A DNA stretch of 64,000 bases from DATEGZ01 sp035519535 (GCA_035519535.1 DATIWF010000154.1:4793-68792), one strand, 5' to 3'. Shown: positions 6,864 to 16,485, counted from the first letter of the stretch. Notes: generated by a model not told the origin, from the letters alone. Program-made: numbers and translations.

Positions 6864-8441
6864 ATGAAACGCCTCCTTGGACTGCTCGGCTGGCTCGGCG
6901 TCGTCCTGGTCCTGCTCGCGGTCGTCATCCGTTTCGTCAGGCCGGAGCTGCAGCCCTGGTATCAGGGCCTGGCGCTCGCGGGTCTCGTGGTGACCGGGCT
7001 CTACGCGCTCAGCCAGTGGCGGGACATCGGCCGCTCGTTCCAGGGCCGGAACGTCAAGTACGGCTCGGTCGCGGTCGGCAGCGTCGTGCTCTTCCTCGGG
7101 ATTCTCGTGGGCATCAACTGGATCGGCTCGCGCGAGCACAAGCGGTGGGACCTGACGCTCGCGCGCCAGTTCACGATGTCGGACCAGACGAAGAAGATCC
7201 TGACCAGCCTGACGAAGCCGGTCGCCATCCACGTCTTCTACGACCGGCAGACCAGCTCGCTGCAGGACTACAAGGACAAGCTGGCCGAGTACGAGTACCT
7301 GTCCGGCCAGGTCAAAGCGACCTACACGGAAGCCAACTCGGATCCGGTCGAGGCCCGCAAGTACAACATCCAGCAGCTGCCGACGATCGTGTTCGAGTAC
7401 GACGGCCGCACCGAGCGGACGAGCTCGACCGACGAACAGGGCATCACGAACGCCCTGAAGAAGGTCATCGAGGGCCAGGCGAAGAAGATCTACTTCGCGC
7501 AGGGCCATGGCGAGCACAACACGGACGACGGGTCGGGCAAGACGGGGTATGCGGGCTTCGCGGCGGCGCTGAAGAACGACAACTTCGACGTCGCCAAGAC
7601 CTCGCCGGCGCAGGAAGGCAAGATCCCGGACGACGCGTCGGTGCTCGTGATCGCGGGACCGAAGATCGACTACCTCCCGGCCGAGATCGACCTGCTGCGC
7701 GGCTACCTGCGGCGCGGCGGCAAGCTCCTGCTCTTCCTTGATCCGCCGGACAAGGCGGACAGCCCGCCGCTCACCAACCTCATCGCGTTCGCGAAGGAAT
7801 GGGGCATCGACGTCGGCAACAACATCGTGGTCGACGCGAGCGGCATCGGCCAGCTGTTCGGCGCGAGCGAGGCCGTGCCGATCGCGATGCCCGCGCAGGG
7901 CAGCGTCAGTTCGATCACCAAGGACTTCCAGATGTACACGGCCTACCCGCTCGCGCGGTCGGTCACCCCGATCGACGGCGGCGTGAACGGCCACACCGCG
8001 CAGAAGCTGCTCGAGACGAGCAGCCGGAGCTGGGCCGAGACCGACATCAAGGGCCTCTACGCCAACGGCCAGGCCAAACCCGAGCCGGAAAAGGGCGACA
8101 AGATGGGGCCCGTCCCGGTGGCGGCCTCGGTGTCGGCGCCGGTCACGGATGCGTCCGAACCTGGCGCGTCCAAGCAGGAGTCTCGCCTCGTCGTCGTCGG
8201 CGACAGCGACTGGGTCTCGAACGGCGCGATCAACACCCAGGGCAACCGCGACCTCGGGCTCAACATGGCGAACTGGCTGGCGCAGCAGGAGGATCTCATC
8301 GCGATCCGCCCGCGTGACGCCGCCGATCGCCGCGTCACGATGACGAACGACCAGGGCTTCTGGACCTTCATCATCTCAATCTTCATCATTCCCGGACTGC
8401 TGTTCGCTGCCGCCTTTGTCGTGTGGTGGAAGCGTCGCTGA
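6864..8441 (+). CDS. GldG-like ABC auxiliary protein
   Basis: A 525-aa protein with two N-terminal membrane helices (about 5-22 and 32-48), a third near 70, a large periplasmic region, and a C-terminal helix followed by WWKRR. The periplasmic part resembles the ABC-type uncharacterized auxiliary domain of GldG, with a glutamine-amidotransferase-like fold (VLVIAGPKIDYLP, GGKLLLFLDPPDK). ATG 6864 is chosen because GGAGGGG lies 7-13 nt upstream; an in-frame ATG at 6849 falls on that Shine-Dalgarno. It probably works with the permease at the membrane. It is followed by the DUF4340 gene after 7 nt. Confidence 0.85.
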   Translation: MKRLLGLLGWLGVVLVLLAVVIRFVRPELQPWYQGLALAGLVVTGLYALSQWRDIGRSFQGRNVKYGSVAVGSVVLFLGILVGINWIGSREHKRWDLTLARQFTMSDQTKKILTSLTKPVAIHVFYDRQTSSLQDYKDKLAEYEYLSGQVKATYTEANSDPVEARKYNIQQLPTIVFEYDGRTERTSSTDEQGITNALKKVIEGQAKKIYFAQGHGEHNTDDGSGKTGYAGFAAALKNDNFDVAKTSPAQEGKIPDDASVLVIAGPKIDYLPAEIDLLRGYLRRGGKLLLFLDPPDKADSPPLTNLIAFAKEWGIDVGNNIVVDASGIGQLFGASEAVPIAMPAQGSVSSITKDFQMYTAYPLARSVTPIDGGVNGHTAQKLLETSSRSWAETDIKGLYANGQAKPEPEKGDKMGPVPVAASVSAPVTDASEPGASKQESRLVVVGDSDWVSNGAINTQGNRDLGLNMANWLAQQEDLIAIRPRDAADRRVTMTNDQGFWTFIISIFIIPGLLFAAAFVVWWKRR

Positions 8442-8448
8442 CAACTCT

Positions 8449-9888
8449 ATGCGCGGTGGAAAATCCTTTCTCGTTCTGCTCGTCCTTGCGGTCGCGATCG
8501 GCGCCTACGCCTACTTCATCGAGTCGAAGCGCAACCCGTCGGACCTCGAGAAGAAGGACAAGGTCTTCACGCTCGACTCGAGCAAGATCGACGCCATCGA
8601 GGTCAAAGCCGCGTCGGGCGAGACCACGACGATCAAGAAGAACGGCACGGACTGGCAGATCACGGCGCCCGCGACGCTCGACGCCGACGCGTCGGCCGTC
8701 GGCACGCTGGTCTCGACGCTCGAGGGCCTCGAGGTCGGCCGCGTCGTCAACGACAACCCGACGTCGGTCAAGGAGTACGGCCTCGATCCGCCGAAGTTCA
8801 CCGTCGGGTACAAGCTCGCGGGCGAGACGGCGTTTCACCGGCTCGACGTCGGCGACAAGACGCCGACCGGCTCGGATCTCTACGCCCGCGTCGAGGGCCA
8901 GCCGAAGCTGATCCTCATCGGCGCGTTCAACTCCGACTCGCTCAACCGCACGACGTTCGACCTCCGCGACAAGAGCGTCCTCAAGTTCCAGCGCGACGGC
9001 GTCGACTCGCTGAAGCTCGAGGGCGCCGGGGCCCCGGCGATCGCCCTCACGCGCAAGGCCGACGAGTGGCGGCTGACGGCGCCCGTGACGGCGAAGGCGG
9101 ATTTCGGCACGGTGGACGGCATCGTCAGCCAGATCGCGTCGGCCAGGATGAAGGCGATCGAGAGCGCCGGCCCCGCGCCGGCTGCGGGCGCCACGGCCCC
9201 CGCAATGGCGCCGGCCGACCTCAAGAAATACGGCTTCGACAAGCCGCAGGACACGGTGACGCTCGGCGCGGGATCCGCGCGCGCGACGCTCGAGATCGGC
9301 GGCAAGAAGGACGACACGTCGATCTACGCCCGCGACCTCGCGCGGCCGCTGATGGTCTTCACCGTGGAGTCGTCGTTCCTCACGGGCCTGCAGAAGAAGC
9401 CCGACGACCTGCGCGTGAAGGACGTGTTCGAGTTCCGATCGTTCTCCGCACAGAACGTCGCGTTCACGCTGGACGGGCAGACCTACACCTTCGCGAAGGA
9501 AAAGGCGCCCGCCAAGACGCCCGCGCCGAGCGCCTCGCCCTCGCCGACGACGACGCCGGCCACGCCGGAGACGCCGGCGGACGTGTGGAAGCTCAAGACA
9601 CCGACTGCCAAGGACGTCGACCAGACGAAGGTCACGGACCTCCTGAGCGGCTTCTCGAACCTGCGCGCCGACAAGTTCGCGGACAAGGCGCTCCCGACCG
9701 GCTCCGAGCTCGTCGTCGTCGCCAAGTTCGGCGACGCGGCGTCGCCCAAGGAAGAGAAGGTCGTCTTCCGCAAGGCCGGTGACGTCGTCCATGCGGTTCG
9801 CCAGGGCGACAGCGGCGCGGCCGTCGTCTCCACGGCCGACTTCGACAAGGTCGTGGGCCAGCTCAAGGAGCTGACCGGAGCGAAGTGA
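8449..9888 (+). CDS. DUF4340 domain protein, membrane anchored
   Basis: A 479-aa protein. One N-terminal membrane anchor (about 5-24) precedes a repetitive periplasmic region in which the DUF4340 pattern recurs: KVFTLDSSKIDAIEV, WQITAPATLDADASAVGTLVSTL, KEYGLDPPKFTV, FEFRSFSAQNVAFTL. A Pro/Thr/Ala-rich linker lies near 355-375. DUF4340 genes regularly follow GldG-like genes and are thought to be part of the same envelope complex; the molecular role is unknown. The start at 8449 is just after the previous stop. The last codons overlap the GTG of the next gene (GTGA). Confidence 0.82.
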   Translation: MRGGKSFLVLLVLAVAIGAYAYFIESKRNPSDLEKKDKVFTLDSSKIDAIEVKAASGETTTIKKNGTDWQITAPATLDADASAVGTLVSTLEGLEVGRVVNDNPTSVKEYGLDPPKFTVGYKLAGETAFHRLDVGDKTPTGSDLYARVEGQPKLILIGAFNSDSLNRTTFDLRDKSVLKFQRDGVDSLKLEGAGAPAIALTRKADEWRLTAPVTAKADFGTVDGIVSQIASARMKAIESAGPAPAAGATAPAMAPADLKKYGFDKPQDTVTLGAGSARATLEIGGKKDDTSIYARDLARPLMVFTVESSFLTGLQKKPDDLRVKDVFEFRSFSAQNVAFTLDGQTYTFAKEKAPAKTPAPSASPSPTTTPATPETPADVWKLKTPTAKDVDQTKVTDLLSGFSNLRADKFADKALPTGSELVVVAKFGDAASPKEEKVVFRKAGDVVHAVRQGDSGAAVVSTADFDKVVGQLKELTGAK

Positions 9889-11369
9889 CCGCGCGCTTCG
9901 TCGCGGGTCTCTGCCTCGTCCTGGGCCTGGCTGGGTCGTTCGGCGTTCAGCCAAATCTGGCCGAGGCCCTCGGCGAAGGCGGACAGGCCAATCTCACCGC
10001 GGACCTGAACCAGATCTTCGACGATCCGGCGCTTGCGCGGGCGCTCGTGGGCGTGCGCGTGGAATCGCTCGCGCGCCCCGGGGTGATCTACGAGCGCAAC
10101 GCTTCGTCGCTCGTCGTGCCCGCGTCCAACATGAAGCTCTTCACGTTCGCGGCCGCCGCCGAGCGGCTCGGCTGGGACTTCGCGTTCGAGACGCGGCTCG
10201 AGGCGGCGGGCACGATCGCGGACGGCGTGCTCACGGGCGATCTCGTCGTCGTGGGCGGCGGGGATCCGTCGATCGCGTCACAGGATTTCGGACCGGCGCC
10301 GCTCTTCGGTGAGTGGGCGGCGGCGCTGGCGCAGGCCGGCATCCGCCGCGTCAACGGCCGGATCATCGGCGACGACCACGTCTTCGATGAGGCGACGCTC
10401 GGCGCCGGCTGGGCGTGGGACTATCTCGCCGACGGCTACGCCGCGCCGGTCGGCGGGCTCAATTACAACGAGAACGAGGCGGTCGTGCGCGTGTGGCCGG
10501 GCGAGGCGCCGGGCGATCCCGTGCGCGTCGAGCTCTCGCCGCCCGGACACGGGCTCGAAGTTTCGAACACGCTCAAGACCGGCGACGCCACGTCGAAGGC
10601 GTCGATCGACTTCGCACGCCTGCCGGGCAGCGCGCGCCTGACGATCTCGGGCACGGTGCCGGCCGGCGGCAGGATGATCACGGAGACCGCGTCAATCGAC
10701 AATCCGACGCGCTTTTTCGTGGAGGCGTTCCGGCTGGCGCTGGCCGATCGCGGCATTCGCGTCACGGCAGGCGCGTGGGATCTGGACGACGTGACGGATC
10801 CGCCGGCGGCGGCGCGGCGGGTCATCGCCCGTCGTCAGTCGCTGCCGCTCTCGGCGCTCTCGGGCTACTGGCTCAAGGTCAGTCAGAACTTCTACGCGGA
10901 GACGTTGTTCAAGACGCTGGGCCGCGCGCCCGGCCAGCCGGGATCGGCGGAGGGCGGCCGCCGCGCCGTGCGCGAGGTGCTCACGGCCTGGGGCATCCCG
11001 CCGGACTCGTACGTGATGTACGACGGCTCGGGGCTGTCGCGCTACAACTACGTCACGGCCGCGGGGATCGTCACGGTCCTCCGCCATGTGTGGGAGGACC
11101 CGAAGCTGCGCGGCCCGTTCGTCGCGGCGATGCCGGTCGCCGGCCACGACGGCACGCTGTCGTCGCGGATGAAGAACACGGCGCTCGACGCGAACGTCGA
11201 GGCCAAGACGGGGACGATCGCGAACGTGCGGTCGCTGTCTGGATTCGTCGAGACCGCGGCCCACGAGAAGCTCGTGTTCTCGATGATCGTGAATCACTTC
11301 ACGGCGGACACTGCGCAAGTGGACGCTGTCGTGGAAAAGGCGCTCGTCCGGTTGGTGGCCAAAGACTGA
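9885..11369 (+). CDS. dacB: D-alanyl-D-alanine carboxypeptidase/endopeptidase (PBP4 family, S13)
   Basis: A 494-aa secreted penicillin-binding protein. An N-terminal signal peptide (about 1-27) precedes the catalytic motifs: SNMK (SxxK nucleophile), GSGLSRYN (SxN) and AKTGTI (KTG). S13 enzymes trim the terminal D-Ala of peptidoglycan stem peptides or hydrolyse cross-links in the periplasm. A large insertion between SxxK and SxN is typical of PBP4. The GTG start overlaps the DUF4340 stop, so it belongs to the Gld-type operon, which links that transporter to the envelope. The gene ends before a 140-nt gap with no clear terminator. Confidence 0.9.
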   Translation: MTARFVAGLCLVLGLAGSFGVQPNLAEALGEGGQANLTADLNQIFDDPALARALVGVRVESLARPGVIYERNASSLVVPASNMKLFTFAAAAERLGWDFAFETRLEAAGTIADGVLTGDLVVVGGGDPSIASQDFGPAPLFGEWAAALAQAGIRRVNGRIIGDDHVFDEATLGAGWAWDYLADGYAAPVGGLNYNENEAVVRVWPGEAPGDPVRVELSPPGHGLEVSNTLKTGDATSKASIDFARLPGSARLTISGTVPAGGRMITETASIDNPTRFFVEAFRLALADRGIRVTAGAWDLDDVTDPPAAARRVIARRQSLPLSALSGYWLKVSQNFYAETLFKTLGRAPGQPGSAEGGRRAVREVLTAWGIPPDSYVMYDGSGLSRYNYVTAAGIVTVLRHVWEDPKLRGPFVAAMPVAGHDGTLSSRMKNTALDANVEAKTGTIANVRSLSGFVETAAHEKLVFSMIVNHFTADTAQVDAVVEKALVRLVAKD

Positions 11370-11512
11370 ACCCATGTCCGCGTTCGAGCTGATGTCACGG
11401 CCGGCATCACAAGTCGTAACGCTTCGCGGGCTGCCCACCGGATGGGTCATCACGAAGATCAGCCTCGCCTTCGTGTAGCACGGCGACGTCAATGCCCCTC
11501 GGGGTCATCACC

Positions 11513-14206
11513 CTATTCGCTGCGTAGTGCGCTGTTCGGATCCACCGACAGCGCCCGCCGCGCCGGCGTGACACAGGCCGCGGCGGCCGCGGCGACGAGC
11601 AGCGCCGCAGCGCCGGCATACGTCACCGGATCGCTCGGCGCGACGCCCCAGAGCTGGGACGCGATCAGCCGCGTGAGGCCCAGCGCCAGCACGAGACCAG
11701 TCGCGAGACCGGCGCCAACGAGCCACGTCATGCGCCGTCCGAGCAGCGTGACGACGTCGGTGGAGTCGGCGCCGAGCGCGCGCCGGATGCCGATCTCGCG
11801 CGTCCGTTCGGTGACGAAGCGCGCGACGATGCCGTAGACCCCCATCGCGGCGAGGAGCGTCGCGACCGCGGCGAAGAGCCCCATCGCGAGCGCGTACGAG
11901 CGGCGCTCGCGCAGGAGCGGACTGAGGTCGCTCACAACCGTGACGGCGCCGATCGGGCGCGCAGGGTCCGCGCCCGCCACGGCGCTGCGCAGGATCGGCG
12001 CAACGTCGAGCTCTTCGCGTCGCGGCCGGACGACGAAACTCATCTGTGCGAGCATCGACTGCCATGGCGCGCGGTACCGCGATGGCTGTTGAAGAATCGA
12101 CGTGTAGACGACGGGCTCGGCGCCGATCTGCGCTCGCTGCAATGGAAAGTCGCCGACGACGCCGATGACCTCGCGCGGCTGCTCCTCAGGCACGATGTCG
12201 AGCGTCAGCCGCTGCCCGAGGGCGTCACCTCCCGGCCACAGCAGACGCGCCGCCGACTCGTTCACGACCGCGACCCACGACGTGCCGGCGCGGTCGCTGT
12301 CGGCGATGTCGCGGCCGCGGAATCGCGTGGGCCTGACCGCCTCGAAGAACCCGGGCGTCACGATCTCGTGCGCCACGTCCGCGCGAGTCGGCATCCTCAC
12401 CGGCACGATCGCCGTCGTCGGGCTGTCGAGCAGCGGGTGCGAGATGCCGGCGGCTCTCTCGAGCTCGGGCAGCGCGCGGAGGCGCTCGAGAATGCCCAGC
12501 AGCGTCCGCGCCGGCGCGGAGCTCACCTCGAAGTATTGATAGCCCTCGTACTCGCCGATGTGCTGGGCGAGTGGGCCCTGCGCGCGGTAATCGAACATCA
12601 CCAGGCCGGCGGGATCGAAACCCAGATCGCGGCTGGTGAGCCGCACGAAGCTCCGCGTGAGCAGTCCCGCGCCGACGAGCAGGATCGCGGCCAGCGCCAC
12701 TTCGGCCGCGACGAGGGCGCCGATCGAGCGCGAGGGGCGGCCGCCGTTCAGGCTCGCACTGGACCGCCGCCGGACCGCGAGGCGGGCGGTAGCGATCGCC
12801 GGTACGAGGCCGAACGCCACGACGCTCGCCGCCGCGAGCGCCAGCGTGACGCCGAGGACGCGACCGTCGAGCCCGAGATCCGGCACGCGGGGCGCCCCGA
12901 GCGGCGGCGTCATCGACGCGGCGAGCGCGTGCAGGCCGAACCACCCGACGCACGTCCCGGCCATCCCTCCGGCAAGAGACAGCAGCAGGCCCTCGGCGAG
13001 CAGCTGGCGGATCACGCGCCCCTGACTCGCGCCGAGGGCGAGGCGCAGCCGGATTTCCTGAGCCCGCCCGACGCCGCGCACGAGGAGCAGCGCGGCGATG
13101 TTCACGCATGCGAGGACGAGCAGGATGCTCACTGCCGTCTGGAGCGTCAAGAGCGGCTTCAGCGTCCACCCGTACATCGCCTCGCGCAGCAGCACGAGCT
13201 GCGACCTCCAGCCCCGGTGTCGATCCGGAAACTCAGTCGACAGCCGCGCGTCGAGCGACTTGAACTCGGCGCGCGCGTCCTCGAGCGTGACGCCGGGCTT
13301 CAGCCGGCCGACAATGCCGAAGAGGCGCGAGGGATTCTGTCCAGGCCGCCGATCGACGATGAGCGGCAGCCAGAACTCGGCGCGCGCGTCGCGGTACTGA
13401 AAATCGGCGGGCATGACGCCGACGATCGTCCGATCGACCCGATCGATGTGCATCGTCCGGCCAAGCACGCCGGGATCCGCGCCAAACCGGCGGCGCCACA
13501 GGCTGTCGCTGATGACGACGACGCGGGCGGCGTCGCCGAGCTCGCCTTCGTCTTTCGTGAACGTCCGGCCGATCGCCGGCGCCGCGCCGAGCGTGCCGAA
13601 CATCTCGGGCGTGAAAATCTCGCCCATCAGGCGCTCGGGCGCGCCGCTCGCATCGGGCCCGAGGTCGGCCGGCCACGGCATCGACAGCCCCATCGATTGA
13701 AAGGACTGCTGACGATCGGACCAGTCGAGGAACTCGGCGAGCGAGACGCCGCCGATCTGATCGGGATGATCCACCGGCGAGGCCTGCACGGACACGAGCC
13801 GGCCGGCGTCGGGAAACGGGAGCCGCCGTACAAGCACGGCGTCGATCGCGCCCAGCATGGTGGCGTTCGCGCCGATGCCGAGCGCAAGCGAGGCGATCGC
13901 GGCGGAGGTGAACCCCGGCTGCCGCCGAAGGACGCGCCAGCCGTACGTCACGTCCTGCCACGCGTCATGCCACCAGCGGACGTGCCGCTCGTCGCGACAT
14001 TGCTCTTGAAGCACCGCCGGGTTCCCCAGCGCGCGGTGCGCCGCCCGGCGCGCTTCCGCCGGCGCGAGGCCTCGCTCGATCCCTTCCCGCTCGAGGGCCT
14101 CCAGGTGAAACGCCAGCTCGCCCTCGACCTCGCGATCGAGGCGGGCCGGCCGGAGGATCGAGCCGATCCGGTGCCGGACAATCCGCGCGAATCGACGAAC
14201 GGTCAT
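11513..14206 (-). CDS. ADOP-type duplicated ABC permease (MacB/FtsX-like)
   Basis: An 897-aa permease counted from ATG 14206. The N-terminal about 80 residues are the soluble segment typical of the Acidobacterial Duplicated Orphan Permease family (REVEGELAFHLEALEREGI). Two MacB/FtsX-type modules follow, each with a periplasmic domain and hydrophobic segments; QPGFTSAAIASLALGIGANA is the characteristic start of the first. The C-terminus ends PNSALRSE, as usual. These permeases have no ATPase gene beside them, and their substrates are unknown. ATG 14206 is preferred to upstream starts because those lie antisense to, or inside, the PadR gene, 8 nt away. It is regulated with, or by, that PadR protein. 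Confidence 0.9.
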   Translation of the reverse strand: MTVRRFARIVRHRIGSILRPARLDREVEGELAFHLEALEREGIERGLAPAEARRAAHRALGNPAVLQEQCRDERHVRWWHDAWQDVTYGWRVLRRQPGFTSAAIASLALGIGANATMLGAIDAVLVRRLPFPDAGRLVSVQASPVDHPDQIGGVSLAEFLDWSDRQQSFQSMGLSMPWPADLGPDASGAPERLMGEIFTPEMFGTLGAAPAIGRTFTKDEGELGDAARVVVISDSLWRRRFGADPGVLGRTMHIDRVDRTIVGVMPADFQYRDARAEFWLPLIVDRRPGQNPSRLFGIVGRLKPGVTLEDARAEFKSLDARLSTEFPDRHRGWRSQLVLLREAMYGWTLKPLLTLQTAVSILLVLACVNIAALLLVRGVGRAQEIRLRLALGASQGRVIRQLLAEGLLLSLAGGMAGTCVGWFGLHALAASMTPPLGAPRVPDLGLDGRVLGVTLALAAASVVAFGLVPAIATARLAVRRRSSASLNGGRPSRSIGALVAAEVALAAILLVGAGLLTRSFVRLTSRDLGFDPAGLVMFDYRAQGPLAQHIGEYEGYQYFEVSSAPARTLLGILERLRALPELERAAGISHPLLDSPTTAIVPVRMPTRADVAHEIVTPGFFEAVRPTRFRGRDIADSDRAGTSWVAVVNESAARLLWPGGDALGQRLTLDIVPEEQPREVIGVVGDFPLQRAQIGAEPVVYTSILQQPSRYRAPWQSMLAQMSFVVRPRREELDVAPILRSAVAGADPARPIGAVTVVSDLSPLLRERRSYALAMGLFAAVATLLAAMGVYGIVARFVTERTREIGIRRALGADSTDVVTLLGRRMTWLVGAGLATGLVLALGLTRLIASQLWGVAPSDPVTYAGAAALLVAAAAAACVTPARRALSVDPNSALRSE

Positions 14207-14214
14207 ACGGCCCG

Positions 14215-14544
14215 CTACGCCCGCTTGAGCAGCAGCCCGACGGCTGACGACAGCCGCTTCCACGTTTCCAGCTCGCGCTCCAGCTGCTGACGGCCGTCGC
14301 GTGTGAGCCGGTAGAACTTCGCCGGGCGGCCGAGCTCCGTGTCCTTCCACTCCGCATGAATCCAGCCCTGGTGCTCGAGCCGGTGCAGCGCGGGGTACAG
14401 CGACCCCTGCTGCACCGACAGCTCCTCGTCGGAGAGCGCCTGGATGCGCTTCGAGATGCCCCAGCCGTGCAGCGGCTCGCGCGCGAGCGTCTTGAGGATG
14501 AGCAGGTCGAGCGTGCCTTGCAGCAGGTCGGCGGGTTTGGGCAT
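14215..14544 (-). CDS. PadR-family transcriptional regulator
   Basis: Counted from ATG 14544, a 109-aa winged-helix protein that begins MPKPADLLQGTLDLLILKTL. It has the PadR signature region (LHGWGISKRIQ...QGSLYPALHRLEHQGWI) and a C-terminal dimerisation helix. A TTG 21 nt upstream is in frame but lies in the promoter region. PadR proteins placed in front of ADOP permeases are common in Acidobacteriota and are presumed to repress them; the ligand is unknown. Two copies of a 19-bp direct repeat lie upstream, between this gene and the divergent monooxygenase-like gene, and are its likely operators. Confidence 0.88.
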   Translation of the reverse strand: MPKPADLLQGTLDLLILKTLAREPLHGWGISKRIQALSDEELSVQQGSLYPALHRLEHQGWIHAEWKDTELGRPAKFYRLTRDGRQQLERELETWKRLSSAVGLLLKRA

Positions 14545-14558
14545 GGCGGCGTCCGGCG

Positions 14559-14610
14559 TTGACAAATGATACCTCGATTATCGACAATGCTGATGCCTAG
14601 ACTATCGACA
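14559..14610 (+). promoter_or_regulatory. Divergent promoter region with 19-bp direct repeat
   Basis: TTGACA (14559-14564) and GACAAT (14583-14588) with an 18-bp spacer form a plausible promoter for the gene at 14627. Two near-identical 19-mers, 14568-14586 and 14592-14610 (pattern GATRCCTMGAYTATCGACA), sit 24 bp apart. The first covers the spacer and -10. Binding by the adjacent PadR protein is inferred. Confidence 0.45.
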
Positions 14611-14626
14611 CTACAGGAGCCCGGTC

Positions 14627-16111
14627 ATGCCGCGTCTCGCGCTCGCACTCGCTGTCGCCGCCGCCGCCGTGGGCGGACGCGCCGTCTGGATGCACGCTTC
14701 GGCCGAGGCGCCGAGGGCGCCCGTCACGTTCAGCGACACGATCGCGCCGATCGTCTTCGACCACTGCGTGACCTGCCACCGGCCGGGCGAGGCCGCGCCC
14801 TTTCCGCTGATGTCGTACGACGACGTCGCGAAGCACGCGACGACGATCGCGGCGGTGACGGCGTCGCGCCTGATGCCGCCGTGGCGGGCCGCCCATGACG
14901 GCCCCGAGTTCGTCGGCGAGCGCCGACTCACCGACGAGCAGATCGCCGCCATCGCGGAATGGGTCAGGCAAGGCATGCCGAAGGGCGATCCGGCCAGGCT
15001 GCCGCCGCTCCCGAAGTTTACCGAGGGCTGGCAGCTCGGCGCGCCGGATCTCGTCCTCGAGATGCCGGAGACGTTCGACGTGCCCGCCGACGGCCCGGAC
15101 ATCTACCGCAACTTCGCGATTCCGACGGGCCTGACGGAGGACAAGTGGGTCCGCGCGATCGAATTCCGCCCCGGCGCCAGGCGCGTCGTCCATCACGCGC
15201 TGTTCTCGTACGTGCGCGGCGGCTCGACGGCGAGCCTCTCGAGGGACGGCCGGCCGGGATTCAGCGGCATGATGCCGGTGGCGTTCGTGCCCGGCTTCGC
15301 GCCGTCAGGGGATCTTGGCGGCTGGGTCGTAGGCGCGACGCCGCGCTTTCTGCCAGACGGCCTGGCGTGGCCGCTCGCGAAGGGCTCCGATTTCGTGCTG
15401 CAGCTGCATCTCCATCCGACCGGCAAGGCGGAGCACGAACGCTCGCGAATCGGCCTGTACTTCACGCCGACCGCCCCGGAGCGGAAGTTCCGGGAAATGG
15501 GCGCGCCCGGGCTCTTCGGGTTCCTGGCGGGCATCGACATCCCGCCCGGCGAGAAACACTACGAGCTCAAGGGAACGTTCAACGTCTTCGCGAACATGCG
15601 CGCCTACGCGGTGATCGCGCACGCCCACTATCTCGGCAAGGCGATCAAGGCCGTCGCGACCTTCCCGGACAAGACGACGAAGACGCTGCTGTGGATCCCG
15701 GACTGGAACTTCAACTGGCAGGATCGGTACTTCTACAAGACGCCCGTCGATCTGCCCAAGGGCACCAAGGTCGACGTGACGATCGTCTACGACAACTCCG
15801 CGGACAATCCCAACAATCCGTGCAATCCGCCGCGCCGTGTGCAGTGGGGCTTCCAGTCCTTCGACGAGATGGGCGGCGTGCGGTTCCTGACCGTCGCCGC
15901 CTCGGACGCCGACGAGGCGGCGATCCAGCAGATGACGGCGGCGGTCGCGAAGGCGCTCGCGAATCAGATCGCGAACAGCGACACGGCGAAGCGGCTGAAG
16001 GAACAGCAGGAGCAGCTGATGTCGAAAGTCGGCGAGACGTCAGCGTCGCCGTGCGGAAGCGTCGCGCCTGGCAACGAGTTGTTTCGTCCGCCAACAGGGA
16101 TTCGGAAGTAG
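14627..16111 (+). CDS. Secreted cytochrome c / copper type II monooxygenase-like protein
   Basis: A 494-aa exported protein. A signal peptide (about 1-25) precedes a cytochrome-c-like domain with CVTCH near residue 48 and LMPPWRA, the usual pattern of a distal Met ligand region. The C-terminal about 330 residues resemble the copper type II ascorbate-dependent monooxygenase fold (PHM/DBH-like): VVHHALF, LQLHLHPTGK with an HxH pair, and IAHAHYLG. Such heme-plus-copper fusions are frequent in Acidobacteriota; their substrates are not established. Electron delivery from the heme domain to copper is inferred. AGGAG lies just upstream of ATG 14627. The gene is divergent from PadR. Confidence 0.75.
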   Translation: MPRLALALAVAAAAVGGRAVWMHASAEAPRAPVTFSDTIAPIVFDHCVTCHRPGEAAPFPLMSYDDVAKHATTIAAVTASRLMPPWRAAHDGPEFVGERRLTDEQIAAIAEWVRQGMPKGDPARLPPLPKFTEGWQLGAPDLVLEMPETFDVPADGPDIYRNFAIPTGLTEDKWVRAIEFRPGARRVVHHALFSYVRGGSTASLSRDGRPGFSGMMPVAFVPGFAPSGDLGGWVVGATPRFLPDGLAWPLAKGSDFVLQLHLHPTGKAEHERSRIGLYFTPTAPERKFREMGAPGLFGFLAGIDIPPGEKHYELKGTFNVFANMRAYAVIAHAHYLGKAIKAVATFPDKTTKTLLWIPDWNFNWQDRYFYKTPVDLPKGTKVDVTIVYDNSADNPNNPCNPPRRVQWGFQSFDEMGGVRFLTVAASDADEAAIQQMTAAVAKALANQIANSDTAKRLKEQQEQLMSKVGETSASPCGSVAPGNELFRPPTGIRK

Positions 16112-16127
16112 AAACGGACCATGGTGA

Positions 16128-16346
16128 CTAGTATCCCTGTCTCACCGCCCACCACAGCCCACCGCCAATCGCCGCCCCGACGATCGCCATCCATAGCCAG
16201 TCGGGCACGAAGTACGGATACACGAGGTACGCCAGACCGGCGAGCAGGTGCGGCAGCCTGCCCTGCTTCTTGCCGTAGACGAGCAGCACGAACCCGATGC
16301 TGCTGACGATCAGCTCGATGAAGAGCGACGACGGGTCGAAGGACAT
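16128..16346 (-). CDS. Small integral membrane protein, unknown function
   Basis: A 72-aa protein with three hydrophobic stretches (about 7-24, 33-47, 50-68) separated by a basic loop (YGKKQGR). Short proteins of this kind are widespread and often annotated only as membrane proteins. It is convergent with the monooxygenase-like gene, with 16 nt between the stops. Its length, codon use and clean hydrophobic pattern support a real gene. Function unknown. Confidence 0.7.
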   Translation of the reverse strand: MSFDPSSLFIELIVSSIGFVLLVYGKKQGRLPHLLAGLAYLVYPYFVPDWLWMAIVGAAIGGGLWWAVRQGY

Positions 16347-16364
16347 CGGTGAATGACGGTCGAA

Positions 16365-16485
16365 AAGTCAAAAGGTCGAGAAGTCAGGAAGTGCGCCCCT
16401 TCCCGACTTATCGACCTCTCGACTTGGCAACTCTCCGAACTTCTGCCTTCTGTCTTCTGCCTTCTGCCTTCTGCCTTCTGCCTTC
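16365..16485. repeat. Heptamer array locus (AAGTC-type and TTCTGCC-type)
   Basis: The left part contains AGTC/AGAAGTC-like units that recur inverted as GACTTATCGACC and CTCGACTT. The right part is a clean tandem of about six TTCTGCC/TTCTGTC units with period 7 that runs up to the stop codon of the DUF4175 gene (16486). Confidence 0.85.

Noticed and set aside
12089..14290. Long + strand open frame opposite the ADOP permease
   Set aside because: It has no hydrophobic or domain pattern and is fully antisense to a well supported gene.
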